Counted from the stretch's first letter, positions 1 to 13,436 are shown. The stretch is DNA of 64,000 nt from Oxyruncus cristatus (GCA_013399855.1 VXAY01006780.1:1080134-1144133), one strand, 5' to 3'. Numbers and translations: made by a program. The notes: generated from the sequence alone by a model not told the origin.

Positions 1-3000
1 CGATCTGAGATACATATATATATATATATGATTTGTGTGTATATGTCTATGTGCTGAAATGAATTCTCCGATCCCCTAGTGGTTATTTGATTTGTAATAA
101 AAAAAATCTTTGTTCGGAAGAAGGAAAGATCAACATTTGTTTCAGCAGTGGTCAGTACATTCTCTTCACATACTCTGTGTACCTAATTCACCATTTCCAG
201 CCCCCAGTTCCAAAATGCTTGCTCCTTCTCTGCCGTGGCAGAGTCCTCAGTCCTGGGTTGTTTTGAGGTCATGGAACGCATTTTTGAAGACAAAATCCTC
301 ATTCTTGAGCTTGGAACTACATGAAATCTGCCATGATTTGTAGAATATCTCTACCTTGAGTTTTGGTGCCAAGTTTCAGCAAGGAACTGAGTATTAAGCA
401 ACAGTACATAGAAAATCACAGACAAGATGCCGCAGTGATACCATAAAATCCTTCTCCAGTTCCTGCTTTCCTGATCCACTTGGCATGAAATGTCTTCTTG
501 ACTTCTACTTACTATTCTCATAAAAACCACAGGGGTTTCTTCTCGCTGCTACTTGTTGTGTGGAAGATCCAGTAATTGGTACCATGTGAATTAACATTTT
601 GCAGTGACAGAACAGAGTGCACAAACCACACTGAGAAATGGGGTTCTGGAAAAATCACTTCAGCATTTCAATCTCTGGCAAACATAAGGGCTGGAAACCC
701 ACATCAAGTAGTTTGCGTTACTCCTGCCAGTAACCACCTATGTGACTATTTACAGCTCAGATGGAGTCATGGTAAAAAATTAATAGTGTTATATATTCAT
801 GAAAATTCTCTTGTATCTTCATACTGGAATTGTTTTATCCTTGGTTTGCATGCACTCCCTTGCAATATTATACACTTGTTATAATTTTAGTTATTGGTAA
901 CAGGTTTAGCTTAGTTTGGTGCACTAAAAATTATGCCTGTGGTTCATGATATTGACTATGATACACAGTGAACAACTAATGATGGCAGAAAAAGAATGAA
1001 AAAGAAAAATCGGTCACAACACCCTGCAAAGTCTTAACGTATATTTTAAGAGATGGATGGAAGGGCTTGAATTCCCCAGCCTGCTGTGGGTTACCTCTAC
1101 TCTCCAGGCTACTTGGATCATCTTCTCCCTGATGTCCTTGACTTAATTGAGCTGTAGTGTGAGAAACACTTGTTCAACAACTGCAGGCGCCGGCGCCGCA
1201 GGGGAGCCCTTCAGCTGGGCTGGAGAGGGAGGGCTCTGGGATTCTCCAGGCTGCTCAATCCAGCCCTTAACACATAGAGCTGGATAAAGCCTTCTTGAAA
1301 CCCCTCAGACACTGGGTAGGTCTTTTGATTCAAAATCTTTTTGAACTGGGGTCACCTATTGCAGCTTTCAGCCTTGCTGTTGCATGAAAGAGGCCTTCGA
1401 ATTTCCCCCCTTTTGTCTGACAGGATCCTTTTTTCAGCAGTCAGCCTTCATGGCCACAATTTAATCATTTAAGGTGACAAAAAAACCTGACAATGGGTTC
1501 TCAATTCTAATGGAGTCATTTTTAGCTGGTATTGTTAGAAATGAAGTACAAAAATGAACACAGGCTTTCAAACTGGAAGCAACCGGGTACTTTTAAGAAG
1601 CTGTTCTGGAAAACTGGCTGAGCAGTGCTAAAGAAAGGGAAGGAAATTTCAGTGTTGTCATGACAAGTTACTTTAATCCAGTAAAATCAGGACTGTGAGA
1701 ACAAGAGCTCTGTAGCTGGAAATGGCAACTCGCTGGTTCCAGACCTGGCCCATCACTTAATCACCTCGTCTTGGTTTCTGCTGTTTTTGGTGCTGGATGA
1801 GGAGCATCTCTGAGTAAGGCTGAATATGTCCATGATATGGGAAAAACGAGATGGAGCAACAGTTTTGCTGCTGGCAGGTGTCACTGAGAGCTTCCTGTGG
1901 CACTTGAGGCTGGGGCACTGACTGCAGTTCTCTTCACCCTCCCAGTTCTCTTCACCCTCCCAGTAATTCCATCCAAACTGGTGACCCAGGGAACAAAAAG
2001 GAAACTTTGGAACATTCAAAGAGAGATGTTATGGAAAGCCCAGAAACCATGGCTGGGATAAGAATTTAGCAGAGGGAATTTTTCCACAAAAACCTCCAAG
2101 AGATTTCCAGTTGTCATGTTTTTAGCTTTGAAAATAAAATCCAACTTTCTCGTTTTCAGGTCTCTGATCGTTATCCTCTCAGAAGAAGGTCTCAGCAGAA
2201 GAGCAGCGGTGTAATTAATAGGTTCATTAATGCCAGAGTAATAATTATGAACTGCAGGAGTGGCTGTTGCATCAGGAATTCTTATTGTAGAAAGGAATTC
2301 TGATTTTTCAGAACTCAGGAGAAACGTACAGAAAGGTAAAAAAAAAATCAGGGAAAAATATTATTTAATCTGAATCTAAAAATACAAGTATGTTTAAAAA
2401 AGAGGAAATGTAGCAGGTACACAGTGTGTCTGTACATAAATTTCAATTATAACAGTACTTAAAATGACGCATTTTAATGTCTTTCCTTGCCACAGCATGA
2501 TCAGGACTTGTCTGCTGTGAAGGGCACCAGGGCAGAGGGTTTGGGTGGCACCAAGGCTGGGGCTGTAAGAACCCGTGGCCCTTCCCTGTCCCTCCTGAGC
2601 TCACCTGTGTGAGAACAGCCCCGGGCAGCGAGTGGGACAGAGGAGAGGGCTCCATGGTCGACCCATCGCCTCACCGCGGCACTGCCGATGCTTATTTGCT
2701 CTCTGTATCACTTCTCCCCAGGAACTCACAGGAATCAGCAAATCTCCCCCAGCAGAGCTACGAATCCCCAGCCCAGTTCATTCAGGCGCAGCGGGACCGC
2801 CGGGAATTAATCCGCGGGGGAATGCTGTGAATTCCTGTGCTCTCTTTCTTTGCTGGGCGCAGCTGGTGGCGGGGCCACTGCCAGATGAAAGCAGGGCTGT
2901 CAGCTCCCAGCAGCCTGGCTCCAGCTGCATTCCAGGGCATGGGCTGGCCTCAGCTGGTCCTCGGGTGCCGCTTCCCTCTGCCAGGTTAGACACAGGAGGA

Positions 3001-3289
3001 GTCCAAATTCCATACACCTCACTTTTCTAACTTTCAATCTGTTTTTTTGGAGTTACCAATTTCTCTGAGACAAAGTTCGAATAGAGCTATTTTTGAATGC
3101 TAGGCCACAGCATCACAGACACCAGCGATGGGAGTATTTATTGACAGCCTGTCATCTTGCCACTTTGGAGATGCTCTTTTTCTGATCTTCAGTTTTCTAC
3201 CTGAGATTTCCATGATGTAACAGGGAAGCTATTCTTAAAGGACTTTTCTTGGGGAATTCTGACATTCTTTAGGATGTCAGTGCTCAGTT
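1..3289. other. intergenic, no gene recognised
   Basis: AT-leaning DNA with only short, mutually overlapping open frames and no recognisable protein. It opens with a TA microsatellite (13-29). A modestly GC-richer patch lies near 2600-3010, but its frames are open on both strands and resemble nothing known. Confidence 0.6.
1925..1960. repeat. 18-bp perfect tandem duplication
   Basis: The 18-mer beginning CAGTTCTCTTCACC occurs twice in a row (1925-1942 and 1943-1960) without mismatch, suggesting a recent slippage duplication. Confidence 0.9.
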
Positions 3290-3481
3290 ACTGGAACGCT
3301 GGCACAGGCTGCCCAGAGAAGCTGTGGCTGCCCCATCCCTGGAAGTGTCCAAGGCCAGGTTGAACGGTGCTTGGAGCAACCTGGGATAGTGGAAGGTGTC
3401 CCTGCCCATGGCAGGGGGTGGGACTGGATGGGCTTTAAGGTCCCTCCCTACCCAAACCATTCTATGAGTCTATGATTCTAT
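3290..3481 (+). mobile_element. CR1 LINE 3' fragment
   Basis: Contains the conserved CR1 segment for GTGGCTGCCCCATCCCTGGA and finishes with AACCCAAACCATTCTATG followed by the short ATTCTA-type terminal repeat. The 3' end is intact and the 5' end truncated, the usual result of CR1 insertion. Called family A below. Confidence 0.93.
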
Positions 3482-5710
3482 ACATTTGGGATTTGAGGAT
3501 TTGTTTACATTTTAACATATATAATTCCAAAATTATATTTCCTTGCTATTTTGTCACTCTGCAACTATTTTTTCTTTCTGTCTTTGATTTAAAAGGCTAT
3601 TTCAGGGCCCCTTCAGCACTAGTCTTTGCAGAACAGAGCATTTACAATGCAGCCCCTCGTGCCAGGGTGGCACAAGGCTGGGGATGAGCAGCTGGAGATA
3701 TAAAGGTGTTGTCCCCAGTGCTGCCATTGAAAACTGTCTCATGAAACACAACCTGCAGGGAGGGAAAAATGAGCATTGGGATGAGATGGCTGACATAGGG
3801 GAAGAGATTTTTGAATCAGCATTGCCATTGGAAAAATCCTGGTTTTGTGTATTTCTGCTGTATCCTCAGTGTCCTCAGGCTCCTCAGGGCTTTTTGGATG
3901 GGAAGAACTGAACAGGCCTATTTGCTGTTCATTAACTTTTTTTGCTTTTCTCTGTGTTCCTGAATATATTTATCTTGTACATGCATATGTAAAAGCCTCT
4001 TATTCTAGTTATTTTTACCTTTCTGTCCTAAGGCTTGTGTTCCTACTAGCGAGGACATGCTGGAGACTAAGCAGGCATTGTTTAAACACTTCCCGTCTTG
4101 CTCCACAGGGACACTTCAATCTGTCTTGCTAAAGAGAAAAAAAGATTAATCATTCTTGGATTTTGTTTTTTTTAAAATACTTGATTCTGACAGTGAAACA
4201 AATTTGTGTGGCTTAACTGTGCTGCAGACACTGTTGTTTGAGTCATACCATCTTATTTTGTCCAAGTTCTTCGAAATAACTCTCTGAAAGGTCAATCTTA
4301 CTTTAGTAATCGGGATTTGGGGGGTTTGGTAGGAACAATCTAGTTTCAGATAATTAACCTGGAGAACATGTTGCTCAAGGAAGGAAAAATACCTCCCCCA
4401 TTTCTCTGCTTTCCTCTCTGCACAGGTAACCAAGCCCTGGGATCTCGGGGTGCAGGTTAACACTACTCACCTCTTTACTCCTCTGGAGAGGTGAGGAATG
4501 ATCAGAACATGCAACTCCTTCTGCACAGTGGGGGAATTATTTACTGCAGATACAGACTGACAATAAATTAGTACACCCCCAAGAGTCTGGAAGGAACAGA
4601 GGAGGAGCAGTGAGTCACTCCTGAGTCATAGAGCCTCCCTGGATTTATCCTGGGATGATGTACTGCACGCACCACTCCTTGATCTGGTCTGTCTCGAAAG
4701 GACAACCCTGAATATAATTGTGGAAAAATAAATGCTAGCAGCAATCATTCCTTGGCAGCAGCAGACTTTATTATGTTTTGTAAGAGCCTCCCTGTATCAG
4801 GTCAGTATTTTGATAAGAAATGTTGAAAAAAAAGCAGACCAGGTTGATTTGGCTGCTCAGCCAGTCTGCAGCCCTTGGGGCTGTCAGATCATCCCTCTGC
4901 AGCCCTTGGCATGAGTCTAGGGGGGCCATTTGTGAAGGTTTTGGGGATCAATCAGAGATCCCTGCATTGTTAAAACCACAAGCAGAGGCAACACTTATTG
5001 TACTTTTTTCTTTCTCCTCCATTCCTCTAAAGGCTCTGCCTGCTGGGAGCATTTTCCCTAGTCAGCACTGCTTGATGCCTGAGGCCACATGGGTCTCCCA
5101 GCCTGTGGTGTGCTGGGGACCTGCCCTGCTCAGCTCCCATTCCTGAGGGCAGGGGATGGAGGTTCCAGACCTCTGGCATAAACAAGGCGTCCTGTAATCG
5201 AAACCATCTGGGTTTTGCATTGGGTGGGAACCACCACTGGAGAATACCAATTGTGCCAGAAGCTTTCTCAGTCCAACAGAGTTCATGTAAGGGATTTGTG
5301 CCAGTCCTGTGCTCCTGGTTACAGGAGCAGAGGTATCCAGAAAACCCTGCAGTCTCTTGTGCCTCAGGCTCCAGTGTAATTCCAGCAGCCTCACGCCCTT
5401 GTATGGCACAGCACGTAGGAATAGGAAAGCTGCTTTAAAGTCACGTCCCTGTTCTTGGCCAAAGCACAAGAACAGAGGGGCTGAAAATGTGGAGTTTAGA
5501 CTTTGTGATGTGTTCTGAGGTGGGAGCAGTACAAATTCCTCATAACCTCACCAGGACTGCTCACAGCATGTTCCCATCCTAGCGCTGTGTCTATGTCTGT
5601 CTTACCAGGAACCAAAACCAGAATTTGAACCCCTGTTTAAAGTATTTTTGTTGAAGGTGCTTTAATATCTTTGCAGCACTGACTACCCTTAGCTGGCAGG
5701 AGAGCTGCAC
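3482..5710. other. intergenic, no gene recognised
   Basis: Nothing identifiable beyond ordinary unique sequence. Open frames up to about 135 codons occur on both strands over the same DNA (5060-5470), which argues against coding. Confidence 0.55.
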
Positions 5711-5862
5711 ATTAGATTAGATATTCGACAAAAATCCTTCCCTGTGAGGGTGGTGAGGCCCTGGCACAGGTTGCCCAGAGAAGCTGTGGCTGCCCCATTC
5801 CTGGAATTGTTCAAGGCCAGGTTGGACAGGGCTTGGAGCAGCCTCACCTGGTGGAAGGTGGC
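5711..5862 (+). mobile_element. CR1 fragment, both ends lost
   Basis: Family A sequence from the segment meaning 'leading to GCACAGGTTGCCCAGAGAAG' through GGAGCAGCCTC. The canonical 3' terminus is missing; homology stops after GTGGAAGGTGGC. Confidence 0.9.
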
Positions 5863-6719
5863 AAGGAGCTATTATCTGTGTGAGATAAATGTGTGTTTTC
5901 TGCTTGGTTTGCAGCTGGAGGAGCCCAACAAGCATCAGAGCCAGCACATGATAAGCTTCCGGAATGTGTGGAGGAGGAGAAGTAATGGTTCCTTCCCCTG
6001 TAAGGATCAGACATGTATCAGATCAGCTCCTGTAACTTCACCCTGAACCTCCCACATATTCCAAAATTGAACAGGCAGCAGGTCAGTTAAAACTGAACAG
6101 GCTTTCAAACTCATGTGCTGGTGCAGGATGAGGGACCATCAAGTTGTAACAACATCAGAAACATAACTGAGGGTGCAAATGAGTCAGGAGAGTTATGATT
6201 TCTCCTTGTCCAAGAGACCTCTTATTGTATCTCTTTCCTTGTGAAAGTTTTATGAATCTTAAGTACATTAAATGTCAGCTATCTTGGCAGGGGTCTGTCT
6301 TAATAACAGTTCTGTTTTAAAGATGAAGAATGTCCACTGTAGACATTCATTTTCTTCTCACTGTTGACTGAGAGCGGTATTGATAGCAGTCTTGGGAGAC
6401 GAAGCCTATGACTAAATGTCATAGCATTAAAAATGTATCTAAAGAAACAAATTCCCTTATTCCTATTTCTTTTGCACACACCACATGTGGTATAAATGAG
6501 GGATTTGGGTTAAAGATTAGTGCTGAGTTTGATTTGAGATTTAATGACACTGTGCTGAACCATACAGTGTCACCAGGATGAATATAGCTGGACAGGAAAG
6601 CAAAATTCATTAGAACTGTCATTGCACCAGAAGGAACATTTTTTTCTGAGTTTTCTATCGGATGGAGTCTTGGTTCATGACCAGTTCTTGCTTCCTGCTG
6701 CACGAACAGCAGTTGTCAA
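5863..6719. other. intergenic, nothing recognised
   Basis: Unique sequence of average composition between two CR1 copies. No gene, RNA or repeat was recognised. Confidence 0.5.
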
Positions 6720-6857
6720 AGAATCACAGAATCCTGGAATGGTTTGGGTTGGGAGGGACTTTAAAGCCCATCTCATTCCACCCCCTGCCATGGGCAGGGA
6801 CACCTTCCACTCTCCTAGGTTGCTCCAAGCCCTGTCCAAGCTGGCCTTGATCACTTC
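6720..6857 (-). mobile_element. CR1 LINE 3' fragment
   Basis: Reverse-complement family A copy. It opens with AATCACAGAATCCTGGAATG (the element's 3' end) and runs to the segment for CTGTCCAAGCTGGCCTTG, where it is truncated. Confidence 0.92.
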
Positions 6858-6953
6858 TCATTGCACATTCTAATCAACTGATCACTCTGAGGCAGTAACA
6901 AACTCTCAGAAACCACACAATGATGTAACTTCACTTTATATATATATATTTAT

Positions 6954-7214
6954 TCAAATAATTTTATTAAGCACACGTAGGAAGTTTGGCTGCTGTTTTT
7001 CAAAATAACTGAATCCAAAATAAGTTGCTACACCTATAAAAATAGCAGTTCCAGACAGACTCCAGATCAGAGTGTTATTCACATTAGACTTGTGATCAAT
7101 AGCTGGGAGAGTATTTCTAAAAATAGTTCTGCCATGGGAAATGTACTCAGCATTCACTTCCTTCTGGCTCAGAACAGGTCGTGCCCCAGTCCTTCTGCTA
7201 AATTTCTGCTGTAT
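6954..7214 (-). CDS. possible terminal exon of a small membrane protein
   Basis: An open frame of 86 codons on the minus strand, not recognised as any known family. It contains no in-frame ATG, so if coding it must be a 3' exon or a decayed retrocopy. The predicted peptide has a basic N-terminal part, a polar stretch with NVNN, one hydrophobic helix of about 21 residues (from LIWSLSG to ATYFGFSYF), and a short tail ending LNKII. The stop codon overlaps an AATAAA hexamer (minus strand, 6954-6949), with a second inside the last codons (6968-6963), giving almost no 3' UTR. The upstream minus-strand sequence offers several AG acceptors, none with a strong pyrimidine tract. Small mitochondrial inner-membrane proteins have this layout, but that is only a resemblance, and chance remains possible. 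Confidence 0.22.
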   Translation of the reverse strand: MQQKFSRRTGARPVLSQKEVNAEYISHGRTIFRNTLPAIDHKSNVNNTLIWSLSGTAIFIGVATYFGFSYFEKQQPNFLRVLNKII

Positions 7215-7446
7215 TTATCTTCAAGTACACACAGAATAAGCAAAGCTTATTGACTCAGTGGAGAACTCTGATTCCATCTGCCAAACTGTCTGCAGGGCCA
7301 CTAAGTAGGAACCTAGGAGGTGCAAGTCCTCAGCAGTAGCTCTGGGAGAGGGGGACTGGGATTATTCTGTCTGGAGCAATCTGGCAAATTCTCACTTCAT
7401 CTTCTCAGCAGGAGTGGGCCCTGGAGGCAGAATGATCGCCACAGAA

Positions 7447-7681
7447 GGGTCACAGAATGATGGAATTCTTGGTTGGAAAAGCCCTCTCAGACCATTGAGT
7501 CCAACTGTTCCCCAGCACTGCCAAGGCCCTAAGTGCCACATCCACATGGCTTTTAAATCCCTCCAGTGATGGGGACTCCACCACTGCCCTGGGCAGCCTG
7601 TTCCAGTGCTTCACAAAAGAAATTTTCCCAATATCCAAGCTGAACCTTCCCTGGCACAATGTTTCCTCTTGTCCTGTCCTG
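7447..7681 (-). mobile_element. CR1 LINE fragment (family B)
   Basis: Reverse-complement copy with the second type of CR1 end seen here (GGTTGGAAAAG...GAGTCCAACTGTTCC), then GCCACATCCACATGGC and, distally, TTTCCTCTTGTCCTGTCC. Confidence 0.92.
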
Positions 7682-9910
7682 TGTTCCCATATCAGTAAAA
7701 CTGTTTGTATACCGAGCTGTGAATCAGGTTCAGAAGCACTAAAATCACTAACACCCTCTGTTTATTTTGAACAGGGATGAATTCCTCATCCAGTCCACCC
7801 CATTTGTACAAGAATTTGCACAGCCTCTTGATGAACCGGATGGGAGATCAATCCAGCTGGAAAAGCAAAAACCTACATCCCCATTCCTACAAAAAAAGGA
7901 TCTCCCAGCCAGATGATTCCTCAGTCTGTGCTGTGCTGTGTGGAGACAGGACGAAGTGCTGTCTGAGTTATGCCTGAAGCAACACAGCCTGGGAATGTGA
8001 GACAGTCTGAGGCAACACCTGGAAACAATTTGCTCTCCATCCCTTTTCCCCCTCCCTCTCCCTGCAGCTGCCTTTTGCTTGGTTTCCCTATACAGCACCA
8101 CAAACACGGAGTAGGAATAATTCCTGTGCCCAGGGCTGGGGAGAGCTGGGGCTGCTGCCAAGGAAATGTCTTTAGAACTGGGGCCAACTAATCAGGTAAA
8201 TGATTTCAGGCTGCCCATGCCAAGCACTGTCCTTTGCTATTCTCCAAATATTTATGTCTTTGCTAAACACATAAACATTTCTACAGTGGTCTCTTACTTC
8301 CAGCACTTCATGTGAAGTTGCTGTTTCCATGCTCCTAAACCTCCTTCAATATGAATAATTCACACTGAGGGAGCTCCTGACTTGCCTCACCAGAGGCACA
8401 GAACCCCAGACACAAATCCAACCAGAGGAGGGATGGGAAGTGGCGGCGGGATGGCTGCACTGCTGCATGTTCCATACCTGCAGCCGAAGTTCCTTATTCC
8501 TCTTTTTCCTTCCTTTTTTCCTCCCTCCTCCTTCTCCACATTGTTTAACATAAGAATTTGAGGTTTAAAAAGCGTTTGCCTCTGAACTTTCCAAAAGGAG
8601 CAAAAATGCAGAAGTTGGGAAAGTTCATGTAAATCAGCTGGTAAATGTAAATTTAGTCATTCAGTTAGTGTAAATTCAGCTGGTATGTGAGAGCTTGGTG
8701 TTTCGTCTACTACTTACTAATAATTTACACACTTAGTAAATCTTATCTTAAAATCCTGAACTCCCCAGTGATCTACGCATAAGAATTTTCCCCGTTAGTT
8801 GAGTAATGGAGGAGCTGAATTAATCAGCATTGTGTGGTCTGTGGCAGCCAGGAGATAAAATTCCCAAGTCCCCCTTACTTCATTTACTTTCTGCAAAAAG
8901 CCTTCCCTTGATATTTTTAGAGCTTAGAGGATGGCACTTACATAGCAAGTTACATCTAAATAACACACTCTCCAAAGGTTTGCTATTTTCTTAATGTTCA
9001 TGAATATTTCAGGAGCTCCTGCTGAGAGGTTTTGGTGCATTCCAGGACAATGATTCCAGGTTTCTCTTTTGCCTTAAGAGGAAATGTGGCTTGATGGTGA
9101 CACACTTTGCATTATTCTTCTAGGGTTTATTGCTATTACAGAATGAGATCTACTGAAAATATACCACCATCTTGAGTCCTTGACATGAGGTGGGCATCAT
9201 TTTTGGCTGTTGTGAGACCAAAGATCTCTCTAAAAATTCTTTCATTCCCTTAAACCATGAGCAACACTGGATTTAAGGAACAGTTTACTTTTCTCACCCT
9301 CTCAGCTCATTGTTTGCCATGGCTTGACCTGGTAAATACACTTGGATAAAAATTTGCAGTGATAGCAACACACAAGATCAGCAAATTAGTCTTTTCCAGC
9401 TGAAATGTCTGTGATTTATTGTAAAAAACCTGCAGTGATTTGCACCAGCATGTCGTATAGCATTTGGGAAAGATTAGCTTCACTGTAGCACAAGTTCATT
9501 TAAATATTTAAATAATTTCATTGCTAATCTTCCTTTGCTTGTATTGATGCATTTTTAACATACTGTAAGACTTATTAAAAATAATATTCTGTTTAACAGA
9601 TACATCTGCTACCTACAAAACTGAATGAGTGCTTAAATAACACATAAAACCTGTGTCAGAGTTCACAACATGGGCTTACAGTAATTGCTTTTCCTTTAAA
9701 GAAATGCTTGTCAGCAAACTAAAGAAATTATTCAAATTTAAAAAAACGGAGTGTGAGAGAAGCCAATAATAAAAAGTATCTGGGTCATTCCTTCTTGCAG
9801 TAACAGCAGAGCCCTCACAGAAACTGAGAGACAAACTCAAGTGAATCCCTCCATCAGAGTGTAACATGAACTTGCCCTGCAGCTGGTGAAGGTGGGTTTG
9901 CACTGAAGTC
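7682..9910. other. intergenic, no gene recognised
   Basis: Long AT-rich unique stretch. Open frames over 7750-8190 exist on both strands and are mutually inconsistent. Low CpG from 8200 onward; nothing recognised. Confidence 0.5.
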
Positions 9911-9945
9911 ATGGAATCATTTAGGCTGGAAAAGACCCCTAAATA
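9911..9945 (-). mobile_element. very short CR1 terminal remnant
   Basis: Only the last 35 bases of a family B CR1 are present (ATGGAATCATTTAGGCTGGA then AAAGACCCCTAAA). Confidence 0.65.
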
Positions 9946-12900
9946 GGGAGCTGTGACTTGGGGAAGCCGAGGTGCAGCCGCTCTGCCAACTCTGCCATTG
10001 GGAGCACCAAGGTAGAGGGTGAGTAATCACCAAACTGCTGGATATGAATGTGAATCACTGCCTGGAAATTGGGAGACCACAGATTATCTCCCCATAAATT
10101 GGCCATCTGCTTCATTAACTCTTTCAGATTCTGAGTAAAATGAGGATGGCAAGATTCAGCAATGCAAAGTCCTTGCACCACTCTGTTTGTCTTGTTTAGC
10201 TCAGTTAAATGATGCTGGAATAGTCGGTGCCACAGAGGCAGCAATTTAGTGCTGCAGTTACAAGGCACCCAGGGACACCGAGTTGTAGGTACTCCTAATT
10301 ACAGGTGGATTAATCTGTGACAACAGAGGCACTTACTCGTGCCAGCTGCACTCTTCTGTCACGGGTCACCTCCTCGAGCTTTGGGATCTGTCTGTGCTCC
10401 GTGGCCAGCTCCACGTACAGCCCAGTGTTGTGATGCAATTTGAAATCAGAGAATTCAGGGAATCAGAACACAGATGTGATGGGTGGGGAACTGGCACAGC
10501 TGAGGAGCAGGAGGTTCCTTGACTAGGATATCAAGGGATGGAAACCTCCAAGGAACACTGCTCACAGCAATAATCGCTTTAGCCACCCCACCTCAAATCA
10601 TCTGCTCTTGGAGTAAAAGCCTACACTTGGCTCAGAGGGAAAATATGATTAACAAGAAAACCATTTTTCTTTCTAATTTTTTTCCCTGTACACAGACTTT
10701 TATTTAAGAGGACAAACTCCCTTGACTTGCTAATTTTAATTCAGTCCCCAGTCTGTGGGGCAGCTTGCCTTGATTACATCGTCCTGAATTACTCATCCTG
10801 GATAGATCCTTCTCTTTATTTTCTCTGGCAAGAGCCAAAATGTGATATTACTTGGCAAGAGGAATGTGTATCTAAAATGTCAAATCACAGCTCGTAACTA
10901 TTACGGGATAGTTTTGGCGATAGCCCTTTGTGACTGTTCCAAAACAGATTTCTCTTTCTAGGAGACCCTTAAACCTAATCCATGCTTTATGTTTGGGTTT
11001 AGGTGGCACTTTGGGCATGTCTCCCAAGGAGAGCATATATTGTTTTGGTTTAACTTTAAATTTCTAATTTCTCAATAATTATGAGGCTTCAGATTGCATT
11101 AACTGATAACTTTGTGTGTACATACAGTGCAAACGTTGAGTCTTTCAAATAATTTCTTACCAAATCCAAAAGACCCACCTACAAAATGCATGTTTTTTAA
11201 CATAACAGAGGAATAAAATGGTAAAGCTGCTTCATATTGGTCAACTTTTTCATCTGAACACAGACAAGACTGTTATCACTGGAATTTGATTAAATCTCTC
11301 ATGTCCTTGCCACCTTAATTAACTGATACCAGCCTTCACCAAAATTGAATTAGAGCATGTTGCTTGGTGTTGCAGTTTCTAAAGCAGATACCACCAGTAC
11401 CGACAATCAACCCATGTGCACTTGTTCATTTATCCTGGGAATATGAAAAAAAATGGCACTTTTTTGATTTTTTTTTTTTTAATTTAGTATCTGCTAATTT
11501 GATTTCCAGTGCTAAATTTGAGATGGATTGGATTCATGGGAATATAAAAGCTTAACAGAGAAATTATAAGAAACTGTCAAAACCCTGGAATTTGTTGTAT
11601 TCTGAACACTGATAGGAGCAATTGAACCATGAAGATTTTGCTACAAGCAAATGTACAATTCAGGCTTTAAAAGGAATTTATTCTTGCTAATCCTACTGTG
11701 CCAAGATAGGATGCTGGGCATAATTTTTAATAATAAAGTCTCCATATCTGTTAGTAATAAAACCTTCTCTGCTTTATTTTGAGGAGGTTACACACCAGGA
11801 AAAGCAGTCTTCAGCCTGGATGGATGCTTGAAGCCATCCCAATATTCCATGCTCCCATGTGTGGTGCCTACTGGGATATTCAATGCCTTGGAGCCTCTTA
11901 ATCCAACTGTGCTGTGTCTGAGCTGGTATTGGTGATGTCCATCACTGGAAGGGATGGAAACACAAACAGGTAAGTAGAGAAATGCCAGACAGGTTTGGAA
12001 GGGAAAGCCACGAGGGATGCAGATGCCAGACAAGGTTTGGGTCAAGTTTGATGTGCAGGCAAGAAGCCCTGTGAGAGGTGGGGTGACCGTGGTAAAAGTC
12101 ATCACAGAAGTTTGGTGCAAGGTGGGAGACTCAGTCTGATGAGAGGCCCAGCTACAAGGACAGTCCTCAGAGACAACAGAAGAGCAGAGCTTCAAGCTTG
12201 CATTCCCATGAGAACTGGGGAGAGGTAAGAACAACTGGAAAAATGGTCCACAAAAAAGGTTGTAAGGGGCTGAGTACATCTTTGGCTGGTTGTGTACTGA
12301 TCACCCAAACCTAAACCTTTGATTTGGCACAAGTTTAGCCCAGGCCAACGTGGAGAATTGTCAGCCCCTGACTGTGGATTAGAAAAACCTTCTGAGTCAC
12401 CTGAGTTCTGTGGCTTTGGAGCTGTGGCTTTTTATAAATTGGTTTTGTAGAGGTGGGAGGGAGCCATGGTGGGGGTGGGGGGGTTGCTAGGAGTGGTTTT
12501 GATGAGAGAAGTCTTTTGGGCCTCCGGGTGATTACTCAATCAAATAGAAGGATTCAAGTAGAGCTGTTCTTACTGCCAGATGATCAGTATGTTACAGAAG
12601 AGGTTTGGATAGAAGAACTTGGAAGTTTAGTGATTGATTAATGATGAATCTTCCCTAGACTTGTCAAATATCCCATTGCAGGAACTCTGCCTGTTGATGA
12701 TTGCAGCAATGGTTGAAAAAGACATCTTGGCAGACCTGAATAAAAGACTTCCACAGATTTGGAGGGCTTGAGCTATTTAACCACATGGTAATTGTAAAGA
12801 CTATAAATAAAACTTAAAAATCTAGTTTGAACAGTCTTTAATAAATTATTTTAATGCGCTGTTATTGGGCTCTCCTTCAGGATATCACAAGTCTGCACTT

Positions 12901-12989
12901 TCAGACTGTCAGGCTGAAATGTGCTCTGTCAAATCATCAGTTTGCTTTTGTCTCACATACTGAGTAGAAGCCTTGATGCCTCTATTTGT
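9946..12989. other. intergenic, no gene recognised
   Basis: Mostly AT-rich unique DNA. Minus-strand open frames near 9939-10268 and 11788-12279 were inspected and match no family I know. A 13-base T run lies near 11467. The segment 10830-11050 contains no repeat and could be non-coding conserved DNA, which cannot be judged from one genome. Confidence 0.5.
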
Positions 12990-13081
12990 AGACGTGGCAC
13001 CTGGTGACATGGGTTAGTGGTGGCCCTGGCAGTGCTGGAGGAATGGTTGGATTCAATGGTCTCACAGGTCCTTCTACTGAA
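12990..13081 (+). mobile_element. CR1 3' remnant (family B)
   Basis: Carries GACATGGGTTAGTGGTGGCC and the segment for CAGTGCTGGAGGAATGG. The final terminal repeat is absent. Confidence 0.85.
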
Positions 13082-13436
13082 GCTTCATCCTTATGTGAGA
13101 AAAGCTTTGTCACCTGATGGAAAGCATATCGGAGAAGAGCCATCAGGAAAGTTGCCTAGGACTGTTCTGTCAATGTTTTTTAGATGCTGGTCCACATCTG
13201 ATGAGCTGTAGCTTTGCTTGCCCAGTTCCTCACTGAGGAAGCCCAGGACGGGGACTGCTGAGTGGAGACAGTGTCTGTGAAGGACCTAAGCTGGACAGTG
13301 TCATCCACCCAGTTCTGCTGAGGAGTCCAGTAAGTGCAGAGTGACTGGGAGTGGGAGTTTGGGGAGTTCTGCCTAGGTCTTCTGTTCTCCGCTGTTTGTG
13401 GTCATTGTGTGCTTTAAGATTAAAGATTCAGGTTCT
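13082..13436. other. intergenic, nothing recognised
   Basis: Unique sequence between two CR1 remnants; no gene or repeat recognised. Confidence 0.5.

Noticed and set aside
9939..10268. minus-strand frame of about 109 codons with a protein-like composition
   Set aside because: No recognisable family and no splice or poly(A) context; overlaps a CR1 remnant at its end.
11788..12279. 163-codon minus-strand frame
   Set aside because: No motif, membrane or signal pattern that I can recognise; length is expected by chance in this much DNA.
12453..12641. + strand frame with an acidic end (PDDQYVTEEVWIEEL)
   Set aside because: Looks protein-like over about 30 residues but starts in a G-rich stretch and has no supporting splice sites or homology that I know.
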